Translations under genes and position numbers: made by a program
Assembly (NCBI GenBank): GCA_025463215.1
Contig: JAOBWF010000152.1
Coordinates: 1-45,461, forward strand
Reading direction: 5' to 3'
Source: Acidobacteriota bacterium
GTDB lineage: Bacteria > Acidobacteriota > Vicinamibacteria > Vicinamibacterales > CAVVIG01
DNA: 45,461 nt
In this document: positions 17,701 through 27,946 of the stretch, piece by piece
Layout: each line of letters begins with the position of its first letter
How positions within the stretch are numbered: the first letter of the stretch is position 1
Notes under the pieces: model-generated
Seen by the model: the letters and a program-made list of their open reading frames with translations, nothing else
What the model was told of the DNA's origin: nothing
Database searches by the model: none

Positions 17701-20700
17701 GCGCCTTTTCCGTGGAGCATGTGCCGCTCGGCCGCGTGATCGCGGTCGCGCGAACGCAGGACGGCTTGCAGACCGGTTCGGCGCTGTCCGAGGTCGTGTT
17801 CGATGGTCAGACGGCGCAAGCGCAGGTCGTGCTGGCCGGCATCAGCTCGATCGGCGGCACGGTGACGTTCGCCGACGGACGTCCCGCGGTCCATGCCTCG
17901 CTCTTCCTCAACGCCGATCCGTTCCTCCAGCGGCAGCGCGGGGTCGATCCCGATACCGCGACGTTCTCGTTCTCCGACGTGTCGGCGAACTCCTTCACGA
18001 TCACCGCGACCGATGCGGTTTCCGGATTGAAAGGGGCGGCGAGCGACGTGCTCCACGCGGGCGAGAACAAGCAGGTGCAGATCGTGCTCCAGCCGACCGG
18101 GAGCCTGTCGGCCGTGGTCCAACTCGAGAGTGGCAACCCTGCGGTCGGAGTTTCCGGCGAGCTCCTGATCGGCGGCCACCATTTCTTTGCGCAGAGCGGA
18201 GCGACCGGATCGATCAGCTTCGACACGGTCCCACTCGGCGACTACTCGCTGACGCTGCAGGATCCGCTGGGGATCGGCATCGCCAAACGCGTCGGCACCG
18301 TCGCCGGGCCGGTGTCGCTCAACACCATTACGCTCGACTCGAGCCGCCCGGTGGTCGCGCAGGTCACGCCGGCCGCCGCGACGACGGGCGTGTCGCACGA
18401 TCAATCGATCGCGATCGTCTTCTCCGAGCCTGTCGACGTCTGCACCGTCACCACCGCCAACATCATCGTCGGCGACGCGAGCGGTGTGACCGCCGGGACC
18501 GTGGTCCTGAGCGACGGGGACAGAACGGCGACGTTCAAGCCGCTCGACCTGCTCAAGGACCAGACGAAGTACAACGTGCGGGTGACCGGTGTCACCGACC
18601 TCGTCGGCCATACCATGAGCGCGGATTTCGTGACGTCGTTCACGACCGCCGACATCGCTCCGCCGACGATCGTCGCGCTGAATCCGGCGCCCGGCACCAG
18701 CGGCGTGAACATCTTCAGCCCGATCAGCATCACGTTCTCGGAAGCGATCGATCTGGTGAAGTTCCGCGGGCCGCCTTCGCTCGTCGTCACGTCACCGACC
18801 GGCGCGGTGGCGGGCCGGACCGATTTTCTGTTGGGTGGCACCGTCGCCGTCTTCACCCCCAACCTGCCGCTCGCCCAGAGCACGAGCTACCACGTTCAGG
18901 CCCCGGCCGCGATCGATCTGGCGGGTAACGCCGCGGCGCAGGCCACCGACTACACGTTCACCACCACCAATTTCTCCCCGCCCGCCGTGACGGCGCTGGT
19001 GGCGTCGAATGCCGGCAAGGTGATTGAAAACACCGTGGCGACCGTGACCGCCTCCGTCGACACGGGCCACGACATCTCGTTCGTCGACTTCTTTCTGAAC
19101 GACGTGTTTTCCGGCACGGCGCGCGGGCCGTTCACCTTCAGCTTCCAGGCCATTCCGGCGCTCGGCGTTCCCGGCGACCAGATCAAGGTCTCCGCCGTGG
19201 CCACCGATACGTCCGGGGCTCGCGGCATCGTGCCGGCAGTGGCGTTTGTCACGATCCTTGCGGACACGCCCCCCACGATCGCGATCACCGCGCCGCCGGC
19301 GGCGACGAGCGCCGCCAACGGGCAGCGCGTCGACGTCACCGTCAAGACGACCGACGACGTCGGCATCCAGCAGGTCAGCTTCCGCGCGCAGACGGGTAAA
19401 CCTCTGGATGCCGCGACCCACGTCGTCTCGCCCACGGCGACCGGCCGCACCGATCTGTTCGGATTCAACGTTCCCGATGATGCGGTGCCAGGCTCGACGA
19501 TTGCGATCGACGCGACCGTCAAGGACACCAAGGGGCAGACGTCGACATCGGCCGCGAGCATCACGGTCACCGACTCGGTCGCCCCGGTCGTCACCATCAC
19601 GGGCGCCACGACCGGCGACCGCATCCGGCCCGGGCAGCAGACGACCGTCGTGGTGTCGGCGCAGGATGCCGGCGCGGTGCGCGCGATCACCTTCAAGGCC
19701 GGCGGTGTCGCCATTCTCACGCAGACGCGCGTCGTCGATCCGGCACAGACGTCGGTCGCCGCCTCGTTTACGCTGACGATTCCGGCCGGTGCGCATCCGC
19801 CCGACAGCCTGACGCTCGACGCCACCGCGATCGATCGCGCCGGCAACGTCGGCATCGCCGCGCGGGTCATCCTGCCGGTGGCCGACACGGCGCCGCCGTC
19901 GGTGACCAGCATCCGTACCAGCACGGGCAAGCTGCAAATCACCGCGGGCTCGACGGTCACGGTGCTCGCCGATGCCTCCGACGACATCGGCGTCTCGCGG
20001 ATCGATCTCGTCGGCGCCGGCGCGTTCGCCGTGGTCGACGGCAGGCAGATCCTGCCGCCGCTCGTCACCGGCAGCGCGAGCTTCACGATTCACGTGCCGC
20101 CCGGCGCGCTGCCCGGGTCGGTGCTGCTGCTGACCGCGACGGCGACCGACCTTGCCGGCAACGCCAGTGCGACCGCCTCCCTCGGGCTGACGGTCATCGC
20201 GCTCTCCGACGTGACGCTGCCGCCCTCGAGCATCCTGGAGGCCGGCACCAGCCAGGACGTCGTGGTGCAACTGTCCGGTCCGGCGCCCGCCGGCGGCACG
20301 CGCGTCGACTTCGCGACCGATCCCGGTATTGCGAGCGTGACGCCGTTCATCACGATTCCATCGGGGCAGACCACCGGGGCAGTGTCGATCGCCGGCGTCG
20401 CCGGCGGGACGGCGTCCATTGCCGCGAAGATCGCCGGCGTGACACGCGGGTCGATGACGGTCACGGTGATCGGCGGCATCGTGCGCGGACTGGTGCTGGA
20501 CTCGCAGCTCGCCCCGGTGGCCGGCGCGAGCCTGACGGTGATCGATGCGTCCGGTTCGGGATCAGTCACCACGACATCCGATGCCACCGGCGCGTTCAAG
20601 GTCACCGGCATCGGCGGACCGTTCGTCACGGTCAAGGCCCTGAAGGACGTCGACGCGACCACCCGGCTGCTCGGCTTCGTCAACGCGCAGATGAATCAGC

Positions 20701-23700
20701 GCAACGGGTTCGCGACCGTCAACGTCGTGCTGCTCGCGGCGGGGGTCATCCACGGCACGGCGCTGCAGGCCGACGGCCAGACGCCGGTCGGTGCAGGTGT
20801 GCGCGTCGATTTGTTCGAAGCCACCGACCTGCTGACGCCGATTGCGAGCCAGTTCACCGCCCCCGGCGGAGCGTTCGAATTCCCGCTCGTCGCGATCGGC
20901 CAATACAGTGTGGGCACGTCGGACAACGCCGGGAACCGCGGCCGGGCGCCCGCCAATGTCGCCGGCAGCGGCCAGGATGTTGAGGTGGTCGTGTCGTTCC
21001 TCGGCAGCGCGACGGTCGCCATCACGGTGAAAGACGGCGGCGGCAACCTGGTCCCGGGCGCGAACGTGAGCCTCTACGGCTTCAACATCTTCGGGGCGGC
21101 GCCGGTGATCACGCGCACCGCGGACGGCAACGGCCAGGCGGTGTTCCAGAACGTCTCGGTCGGCACGTTCCGCAGCGATGCGCAGGATCCGATCACCGGT
21201 CGCGGCGGATCGACCGGTGGCGAGGTTGCCGCGAATCTGCAGCCGGTCTTCAAACAGATCACGCTGGCCGCCTTCGGCAGCGTGAACGGCACCGTCTACC
21301 GGCCCGACGGCACGACGCCGGTCTCCGGCGCGCTGGTCACCGCCGCCGGGCTGTCGACGACCACCGATACGCAGGGTCGATACGCGCTCACCTTCGTGCC
21401 GCTCGGCACGTTGACGGTGACGGCGCGCGACGAGGCGACGCGCGACTTCGGGACGTCGCAGCCGGTGTTCCTCAACGTGCAGGGTGCGGCGAGCACGGCC
21501 GACGTGACGCTGCTGGCCCAGGGCACGCTGGTGATCACGGTCACCGACGCCGGCGGAACTCCGGTGAAGGGCGCGACCGTGCTCGTCGGTGGTGTGAATG
21601 GCGGCTCCGGACAGACGGGTGACGCCGGTGTCGTGATCATCGAGCACGTGATCGCCGGCGCCTTCACGGTCGATGCGCTGTTCGGCAGCCTGCATGGATC
21701 GGCGCCGGGTGTTCTGGCGGCGAACGAGCAGAAGGCGTTCCTCGTCAGGCTGCCGCCGACGGCGAGCATCGCCGGCGTCGTCAAGGCGGCGAACGACGCG
21801 CCGGCCGACGCGGGGAAGGTCTTCATCGACGGCACTTTCGTATCGTCGCCGATTGCTGCGGACGGCACCTTCAGGTTCGACGGCCTGCTGCTCGGCAACT
21901 ACACGCTGTCGGCGTACGACGCCGCCGGCCGCCTGCGGGCGCACACGAAAACGCCAATCGCGTTGTTGCTGCTGAATCAGGTGGCCCAGACCGGCCTGAA
22001 CTTCGTCGGTCTTGGCACCGTCGGCGGCCGCGTCGTGAACCCCGACGGCTCCAGCGCGCAAGACGTCTCGGTTCAGATTCGCAGCCTGAATGCCGAATTC
22101 GGCCGCTTCGCATCGACATCGACCAACGCCGGCGGCATCTATACCGTCGCCGACTTGCCGGTCGGCGACGTCACGGTCAGCGCCGCGAATCCCACGCTGC
22201 ACCTGCGCGCGGAAGGCAGCGGCACGATCGGCCACGACGGAGACACGATTCCGGTCAACCTTATTCTCGAGAACAACCTGATCGACCTGCCGACGACCCG
22301 GTGGGACGCCAACAATTTCTTGTTCGACCTGCAGAAAGACGGTTCGGTCCTGCACGGGACCAACGACGTGTTCAGCGCGCTGTATGCGGGGAAGACCTGG
22401 GGCGGGATGCAGCTGGACGTGATTGCCGGCGGCACGCCGACGCGATTCACCGGTGGGGATTTCGGCACCGTGGAGGAAAAGAACCGGGAGATCGTCATCC
22501 GCCAGGACGACGTCGCCGGCCTGAGCGTGACGCGCAAGGTGTTCGTGCCCGCGACCGGATACTTCGCGCGCTACCTGGAAACGCTGACCAACCCCACCGA
22601 CCTGCCGGTCACGGTCGACGTGCGCGTGTCGAGCCATATCCTCCGTCACAACGGCAGCGACCTGGCTCCGGAGGTCTTTGCGACATCGAGCGGCGACGAC
22701 CTGCTCGACGTCGCCGATCCGTCGACGCGCGATCGCTGGGTGGCGATCGATGACCAGGGCGGCGACCCGTTCGTGTCGTCGGGCCTGCCCGCGACCGCGT
22801 TCGTGTTCGACGGGGTCGGCGGCGCACGCGCGGCCAGCTCGGCGCTGTTTGCCGCGTCCGATCCCCAGGTGTTCCGCGGACCGCGCGAGCTGGACTACCA
22901 GTGGAGCGCGATCACCGTTCCGCCGCGCGGCACGGTAGCGTTGATGCATTTCGTCGTGCAGGAGACGACGCGCCCCGCGGCGCAGGCCGCCGCGGAACGG
23001 CTGCTGCAGCTGCCGCCCGAAGCGCTTGCAGGATTGAGCCTCGAGGAGCTGGTGCAGGTCGAGAACTTCGCCGCGCCGAGCGACGGCGTCAGTACGGTGG
23101 CGCCGATGGCGCCGCTGACCGGCACGGTGACTGGACGGGTGTTCGCGTCGGACGGGACCACGCCGGCCGCCGGCGTGCCGGTCTGGTTCCAGAGCGGCAA
23201 CCCGCTGTTCCGCAGCTACCAGACCACGACCGCCGCCGATGGCGGCTTCACGTTCGCATCGGTGCTGACGGAGAACGGCACGTCGCAAGCCATACCGATT
23301 GAAGGCTTCACGCTGAGCGCGTATCACCCCGTCATTGGCGGCCAGCTGCCGGCGCCGCCGGCGGCGGGGGTGTTCGCGGCCGGGTCGGACAGCGCCCAGC
23401 GGGATGTCCTCTTCAGCAGCACGGGCATCTTGAAGGGAATCGTGCGGCTGAACGGCGCGCCGGTCACGCGCGGACAGATCTCCGCCGGCGGAGTATTCGG
23501 CACGACCGGGATGAGCTTCAGCATCGGGACGGCGAACGACGGCAGCTACGTCTTCCCGCTGATGCCGCCGACGGTCTTTACGCTCTCGGCGATCGCGTTC
23601 CCGCCGGCCGGCGCGGTCGAGGCGCGCACCGCCGTCACCGTCGTCGCCGGACAAACCATCATCACGGACGTCGACATCGACACGGTCGCGCCCCTGGTCT

Positions 23701-26549
23701 CGATTGCCAGCCCGGCGCCGAACGCGTCCATCGATCCGCGCAACCCGCTTGCGGTCACGGTGCAAGTCACCGACGCCGGCGGCGTCGCCGACGTGTCGCT
23801 CGCCGCGAGTGGCGTCGCGACGTTCGCCGAGACGCGGACGATCGCGCCGACGGCGACGTCGCGTGCGGAAGTGTTCAGCGTGCCCTTTGCTCTGCTGCCG
23901 ATGGCCGGAGGCACGGTGACGCTCACCGCCACGGCCCGCGATCGGGCAGGCAACCAGGCGAGCGCCGCTCCCGTGACGGTGACGGTCCGCGACGTCGTCT
24001 CACCTGATGTCGTGCTGGTGTCGCCGGCGGCGGGCACGGTGGAGGTCGAGCCGACGACGAACCCGGTGGTCCGGTTCAGCGAACCGATCGCCCGCGCGTC
24101 GGTGACCTCCGGATCGTTGACGCTCTCGAGCGGCGGCACGCCGATTCCGGTCAGCTACCTCTTTGCGGAGGGCGATCGGGCCGTGACCATGGTGCCGGCG
24201 CAGCCGCTCGCGTTGAATCGAACATTCACGATCGTCGCGACGCCCGGCATCATCGACATCGCCGGCAATGCGCTGACCGCGCGGCTGTCGAGCGCGTTCA
24301 GGACCAAGTCGCCGGATACGACGCCGCCGAGAGTGTCGGCGATCGTGCCAGCGAACGGCGCCGCCAACGTGCCGGTGGGCGCCGATGTCGAGATCGCCTT
24401 CACCGAGCCGCTGGCCAGAACCACGATCACCTCGTCTACGTTCCGCGTCAGCATCGGGGGGTCGCCGGTTGCGGGTCACTTCGCGTTCGCCAATGCCGAC
24501 GCGATCGTGCGGTTCGTTCCCGATACGCCGCTGCCGTTCGACGCCATCGTCCTGGTCCAGCTCACTTCGGCGATTACCGACGTCTGGGACAACGCCCTCG
24601 TCGATGGAACCGGGCAGGCGCTGACCGTCCCGCTGACGTTCACCTTCGCGACCGGCACGTTCGGTATCACCAGCCCTGCGGCGGGCACCGAAGTGCTGGA
24701 GAGCTCGTCGCTGCTGCTCCAGGTCAAGGCGAGCCCGGCGCTGACGGTCGCGACCGTGACGTTCACGGTCAACGGCACCGTGCTCCCCGCTGCGGCGGGC
24801 CCGCCGTTCACGACGACGTTCGCTGTCGGCACGGCGGCGACGATGCCGACGCTGACGATTGTTGCTGTCGGCCGCGACGCCAGCGGCGCCCAGGTCGCGC
24901 AGGATCAGGTGATCGTGCCGGTCGCGGTCGGATTGCAAGCGGGCCAGAGGCTGGTCGGGGTGGCGCTGGGCGGCTCGTCGACGGTGCGACTGTTCCTGCC
25001 GTCGCCGATTGCCACCGATCTGCAGGTGCAGCTGACGGCGGTCGACGGAACGATCGCGGCGCCGGCCGTCGCCTCCGCCGTGATTCCCGCCGGCGAAACC
25101 GATCTCGCCGTTCCCGTGACGGGGCTCGCGGCCGGCGCCACGACGATCGTCGCGACGTCGTCGCGGGGCACCGCGTGGGCGATCGCGTCGGTCAGCGCAC
25201 CGGTCGCCAAGACGATGCCGATCGAGGCGTCCGACGCCCTGGTCGCGGTGATTCCGCGCCGCAGCCTCGGCCAGGTGTTCCTGGCGGCCGGCCGGGCGCA
25301 GACGATTCCGGTGGCGTTGTTGTCGGCGCCCGCGGGCGCGGATACCCCGGTCACGATTTCGAGCAGCAATGCTGGCGCGGTGAGCGTCGCCGGCGACGTC
25401 GTCATCGCGGCGGGGAGCCAGATTGCCAACGTTCCGATTACCGCCGGCGGCGCCGCCACCGCGACGTTGACGCTGAGGGCCGGCAACGAGATCAGTCAGC
25501 TCACGCTTGTCGTCGGCCCGCCGTTCGCCGGCGCGCCGCCGGTCGTGTCCAAGCCGGTCGGTTTCGTCACGCTCACGCCGCCGACGCTCGGCAGAGTGTT
25601 CGCGCCGGTCGGGGCACACTCGACGATCAACCTGCGGCTCCTCACGGTTGCGGCAGCCGCGGACACTGCGGTGTCGGTCGCCAGCAGCAACCCGAGCGTC
25701 GCCAGCGTCGCCGGCGCGGTTACGGTTGCCGCCGGATCACAGAGAGTCAGCTTCGATCTGACCACCGGCGTCGAGGGCACCGCCACCTTGACCCTGCGCA
25801 CGGCGACAGACGTCCGCCTGCTGACCGTGTTCGTCGGAACGGCGCCTCCCGACGTCCTGCCGGTGACGGTTGCGGAGCCCGTCGGCATCGTGACGCTGCA
25901 GCCACCGCTCGTCGGCCGCGTGTTCGGCGCCGTCGCGGGGCACACGGTGGTAACGGTGCGGCTGTTGTCGGCTCCGGCGACCGTTGCCACCCCCGTCACC
26001 GTCGTCAGCAGCAATCCGAGCGTGGTGGCCGCGGCTGGAACGATCACTATCGCCGCCGGTTCGCAGACGGCGACGCTCGACCTGGCGAACGGCATCGAAG
26101 GCACGGCGATCTTGACGTTCCGCGCCGCGGGCGAGGTCCGCCAGTTGTCGGTGGTGGTGGGGACGCCGCCCGCGGGGACAGTGCCGGTGGTGATCGCGCC
26201 GCCGGTTGGCGTGACCCTGCTGCAGCAACTGCAGCGCGGTCACGTGTTCAGCCCGGTGGGTGGACAGTCGAGCGTGACGCTGACGCTGCTCGCGAGCGCG
26301 GCGAACGTGGACACGCCGGTGTTCATCACGAGCAGCGATGCCAGCGTCGCCGGAGTCGGCCCCGCCCTGATCGCAGCCGGAAGCCGCTCCGCGACGATCC
26401 ACATCCAGACCGGCGTTCAGGGCGTGGCAACGCTGACGCTCCACGTCGGCAACAGCACCGGTCAACTCGTTGTCGTCGTCGGCACACCGCCGGCGGCCTT
26501 GCTGCCGATTATTACGGCGCCGATTGTCGGCCTGGAGATTCACAAATGA
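11778..26549 (+). CDS. Giant secreted modular protein rich in carboxypeptidase-regulatory-like modules (4923 aa)
   Basis: The GTG start at 11778 gives an Arg-rich n-region, a hydrophobic core (VMLALIVCGVASV) and an AAAAQAQ cleavage-like site, so a Sec signal peptide is likely. GTG 11814 and ATG 11844 are in-frame alternatives, and no clear Shine-Dalgarno decides between them. After an N-terminal region of about 900 residues with no confident family come about 22 carboxypeptidase-regulatory-like (transthyretin-like) modules in three blocks (about 14720-18330, 20470-22280, 23120-23640). Between them lie SbsA-like Ig modules (18340-18970, 23995-24655), further Ig-like domains (19000-20200), an unassigned globular region (22280-23100) and a C-terminal array of 107-108 residue repeats. 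I see no membrane anchor or sorting signal at the C-terminus (GLEIHK). The likely role is an extracellular structural or adhesive protein acting with its neighbours. The exact function is unknown. Confidence 0.92.
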   Translation: MTNTCSRTGRTRVRRALERGAVMLALIVCGVASVRLGAAPAAAAQAQGRFVAKEDILLFGLTLHVECNPNELPDAQGQVVCQTVPKGFATAVPTMFVAPQLPENIPTFGPDAIIMGTLRGPSFPTPLELTAKPNTPFSIPAMSVAGKHSLDDIRLVSNGQVLLRGDRESVIIDVIDKLLVTQVTARPLTAAEEREKGLVFDKTNFQAYNFSAAFAIGDTKVPVNFTVVLPTLQGADDLSATRVVLPGIGSEPGLPSLQTVIPDSLKQLSLQIPNLTMVGFSLKIPEMAGQNFFVPPIPGVIVIPGDIGFLNQFFSVMLMVGNVAPAGSNLVVTDLTAEIVLPPGDDNVVGSPDDPLAMGHTEKGDISHTQPVVQPGADGRLGTADDIKTIGPGETGNAEYLIEGRREGTHIVEMRLSGTLLGLPIGPVPVTGIARGAVLVRNPNFTLTFTHPEVVSAGEKYSLDVTITNTSASPANLVSLNLYPQFVTGATILGDPTRQIDSIAPGDSSTVTFELVARVSGKVFATNLSSDDNVAGRFKLKTSVGELGVPLSPDTLVLPKEAGSLPPSLRDAALGLLGKAYAVATAPPAALPKDVSRFSKKLVFDHAIEVAEAGLRVTLHEPTGDSALQLLMDFMGSNVSRLPQLIPTPEDAAAARVDYAAFDDLRRRSVRGDVLAQAVASLLQPSLASGGAAAFHLDVARKISYRPGHISVIVDSGAQPLPVALTLLDAQGRRLGGVDAQGKFVKQISFGDYLQFANTNGAATGQLAMLSAPDAGDFRIHLEKTSAASADATFTLSIVLPDAAGNLRQLLFANVSASQLPTLSVDPNDPYRLSIEVAANGVPAAGAPVAPALTAIADPPPSIIGAVQLAQADQVCVDPGKTLGLWAPGRVMAVLFSEEVSAQSVQDKFSPDKITNYVADGNQVVGVALQPDRRIVFLGLRDPVGPYVPRTLTVSDVTDLRGQPIVSAPMPIESTVDDAAGVVSGRVLHADGTPVPFANVRLFYPCPAGESIVWIGISSKSANANGQYGWDYVLSSPRIVAIDPETEDSRDLQFRIGHTAQRLNVDIVMLGRGSLQGRTVDEAGKPLKDSAIRVSSLTDNSVYSAKTDAAGHFSIARVPVGPIFIEAVNPDAQAQFSVSEVIPFAGATTTRELVLLRADSPKQAAVKKGTLSGHVVRTDKGSTADLPVIVYYETGSQPGVFCPGSGVAECAVALGKVDADGGFTFAGVPAGGLHVRSFDQATLQQGDATTALPIDGTASLTVILQGGLGSVKGVVLDPAGKPVPGARVGGGLSLAVTDAAGRFTLTDVPLGLRSITAVSDALQSSATAQVNLVRVGEEVPLTLVLDSVASVAGTVFHVDGSPAANISVYLFKSLPSGGGIAVLGPATSDPNGHYQIAAVPLGDYKLSAFTSDFTDGNFADVSVKFNKQVVKADVTFRGGNGGRVTGTILDTNGQTPLKGRVSISGDQAVVAGGRVAVRFEYVQNSRIVDTDLSGQFSLGGIWPGAFTVRAAGVFSPDPISLEGVMPVPTATVQMNIRLEPTSQLHGTIFQKNGVTPVAAGVPIHYHSTGVQVFCSELSSGESSCISIPKGIQDADAVTQDDGTFLFATVTAGPFTVTIDEPSGHPVRVAGTARPGERMEISARLPAVADVIVRVFTSDLKPVPGAKVDITQLDFPCPPSGDCTNRSKRSFAGGTQPGEQPGIAQFTGGDAVIEGAFVVMAVDVNGNGAAGRASGKVKQDGNAVTVDLFLYSASGVVSGTVRRPDGQPAPNAEVVIANQEGPLTLTVTDAAGAFRQELIPINKPFTIEAFDPVTAARGFGSGTIFVAGQEVPVFIDEDPLAVVTGHLVEIGTLAPLKGWQVSFSQTAPSGRQVSLRTMTAVDGSFSFPGAAVGPFVLSADKKNIQATATANGTVDHGGQAVDVSVVATISRPSFGRLQGTVFNADGTPAGDAQVDVCFGTLCPPAAVTVTADHASGAFSVEHVPLGRVIAVARTQDGLQTGSALSEVVFDGQTAQAQVVLAGISSIGGTVTFADGRPAVHASLFLNADPFLQRQRGVDPDTATFSFSDVSANSFTITATDAVSGLKGAASDVLHAGENKQVQIVLQPTGSLSAVVQLESGNPAVGVSGELLIGGHHFFAQSGATGSISFDTVPLGDYSLTLQDPLGIGIAKRVGTVAGPVSLNTITLDSSRPVVAQVTPAAATTGVSHDQSIAIVFSEPVDVCTVTTANIIVGDASGVTAGTVVLSDGDRTATFKPLDLLKDQTKYNVRVTGVTDLVGHTMSADFVTSFTTADIAPPTIVALNPAPGTSGVNIFSPISITFSEAIDLVKFRGPPSLVVTSPTGAVAGRTDFLLGGTVAVFTPNLPLAQSTSYHVQAPAAIDLAGNAAAQATDYTFTTTNFSPPAVTALVASNAGKVIENTVATVTASVDTGHDISFVDFFLNDVFSGTARGPFTFSFQAIPALGVPGDQIKVSAVATDTSGARGIVPAVAFVTILADTPPTIAITAPPAATSAANGQRVDVTVKTTDDVGIQQVSFRAQTGKPLDAATHVVSPTATGRTDLFGFNVPDDAVPGSTIAIDATVKDTKGQTSTSAASITVTDSVAPVVTITGATTGDRIRPGQQTTVVVSAQDAGAVRAITFKAGGVAILTQTRVVDPAQTSVAASFTLTIPAGAHPPDSLTLDATAIDRAGNVGIAARVILPVADTAPPSVTSIRTSTGKLQITAGSTVTVLADASDDIGVSRIDLVGAGAFAVVDGRQILPPLVTGSASFTIHVPPGALPGSVLLLTATATDLAGNASATASLGLTVIALSDVTLPPSSILEAGTSQDVVVQLSGPAPAGGTRVDFATDPGIASVTPFITIPSGQTTGAVSIAGVAGGTASIAAKIAGVTRGSMTVTVIGGIVRGLVLDSQLAPVAGASLTVIDASGSGSVTTTSDATGAFKVTGIGGPFVTVKALKDVDATTRLLGFVNAQMNQRNGFATVNVVLLAAGVIHGTALQADGQTPVGAGVRVDLFEATDLLTPIASQFTAPGGAFEFPLVAIGQYSVGTSDNAGNRGRAPANVAGSGQDVEVVVSFLGSATVAITVKDGGGNLVPGANVSLYGFNIFGAAPVITRTADGNGQAVFQNVSVGTFRSDAQDPITGRGGSTGGEVAANLQPVFKQITLAAFGSVNGTVYRPDGTTPVSGALVTAAGLSTTTDTQGRYALTFVPLGTLTVTARDEATRDFGTSQPVFLNVQGAASTADVTLLAQGTLVITVTDAGGTPVKGATVLVGGVNGGSGQTGDAGVVIIEHVIAGAFTVDALFGSLHGSAPGVLAANEQKAFLVRLPPTASIAGVVKAANDAPADAGKVFIDGTFVSSPIAADGTFRFDGLLLGNYTLSAYDAAGRLRAHTKTPIALLLLNQVAQTGLNFVGLGTVGGRVVNPDGSSAQDVSVQIRSLNAEFGRFASTSTNAGGIYTVADLPVGDVTVSAANPTLHLRAEGSGTIGHDGDTIPVNLILENNLIDLPTTRWDANNFLFDLQKDGSVLHGTNDVFSALYAGKTWGGMQLDVIAGGTPTRFTGGDFGTVEEKNREIVIRQDDVAGLSVTRKVFVPATGYFARYLETLTNPTDLPVTVDVRVSSHILRHNGSDLAPEVFATSSGDDLLDVADPSTRDRWVAIDDQGGDPFVSSGLPATAFVFDGVGGARAASSALFAASDPQVFRGPRELDYQWSAITVPPRGTVALMHFVVQETTRPAAQAAAERLLQLPPEALAGLSLEELVQVENFAAPSDGVSTVAPMAPLTGTVTGRVFASDGTTPAAGVPVWFQSGNPLFRSYQTTTAADGGFTFASVLTENGTSQAIPIEGFTLSAYHPVIGGQLPAPPAAGVFAAGSDSAQRDVLFSSTGILKGIVRLNGAPVTRGQISAGGVFGTTGMSFSIGTANDGSYVFPLMPPTVFTLSAIAFPPAGAVEARTAVTVVAGQTIITDVDIDTVAPLVSIASPAPNASIDPRNPLAVTVQVTDAGGVADVSLAASGVATFAETRTIAPTATSRAEVFSVPFALLPMAGGTVTLTATARDRAGNQASAAPVTVTVRDVVSPDVVLVSPAAGTVEVEPTTNPVVRFSEPIARASVTSGSLTLSSGGTPIPVSYLFAEGDRAVTMVPAQPLALNRTFTIVATPGIIDIAGNALTARLSSAFRTKSPDTTPPRVSAIVPANGAANVPVGADVEIAFTEPLARTTITSSTFRVSIGGSPVAGHFAFANADAIVRFVPDTPLPFDAIVLVQLTSAITDVWDNALVDGTGQALTVPLTFTFATGTFGITSPAAGTEVLESSSLLLQVKASPALTVATVTFTVNGTVLPAAAGPPFTTTFAVGTAATMPTLTIVAVGRDASGAQVAQDQVIVPVAVGLQAGQRLVGVALGGSSTVRLFLPSPIATDLQVQLTAVDGTIAAPAVASAVIPAGETDLAVPVTGLAAGATTIVATSSRGTAWAIASVSAPVAKTMPIEASDALVAVIPRRSLGQVFLAAGRAQTIPVALLSAPAGADTPVTISSSNAGAVSVAGDVVIAAGSQIANVPITAGGAATATLTLRAGNEISQLTLVVGPPFAGAPPVVSKPVGFVTLTPPTLGRVFAPVGAHSTINLRLLTVAAAADTAVSVASSNPSVASVAGAVTVAAGSQRVSFDLTTGVEGTATLTLRTATDVRLLTVFVGTAPPDVLPVTVAEPVGIVTLQPPLVGRVFGAVAGHTVVTVRLLSAPATVATPVTVVSSNPSVVAAAGTITIAAGSQTATLDLANGIEGTAILTFRAAGEVRQLSVVVGTPPAGTVPVVIAPPVGVTLLQQLQRGHVFSPVGGQSSVTLTLLASAANVDTPVFITSSDASVAGVGPALIAAGSRSATIHIQTGVQGVATLTLHVGNSTGQLVVVVGTPPAALLPIITAPIVGLEIHK
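25266..26546 (+). repeat. Four regular C-terminal coding repeats of 107-108 residues
   Basis: Units begin at 25266, 25587, 25911 and 26235 (spacing 321, 324 and 324 nt). Each starts [LVR]-G-x-V-F and contains a V-x-L-x-x-L-x-x-x-A segment, [ST]-S-[SN]-x-x-x-V, an I/V-A-A-G-S-[QR] segment, a G-x-A-T-L-T-L strand and a VVGxPP turn. A more divergent copy seems to precede them (about 24930-25240). The last unit ends the protein. Confidence 0.85.
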
Positions 26550-26576
26550 TGGCGACCGAAGCCGGTCTTCGATACC

Positions 26577-26583
26577 GAGGAGA
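26577..26583 (+). promoter_or_regulatory. Shine-Dalgarno of the Gly-rich protein gene
   Basis: GAGGAGA is placed 8 nt before the ATG at 26591. It supports that start over the ATG at 26549, which overlaps the upstream stop codon and has no comparable purine tract. Confidence 0.7.
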
Positions 26584-26590
26584 ACAGGTT

Positions 26591-27942
<1,352 letters not shown>

Positions 27943-27946
<4 letters not shown>

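Noticed and set aside
11538-18611. A 2,357-codon open frame on the minus strand opposite both giant genes
   Set aside because: It is antisense to two well-supported genes and has Arg/His/Asp/Gly-biased composition with no domain or signal. Long antisense frames are expected in GC-rich coding DNA. The same applies to minus-strand frames at 2746-5139, 5278-7488, 8077-10716 and 20562-23765.
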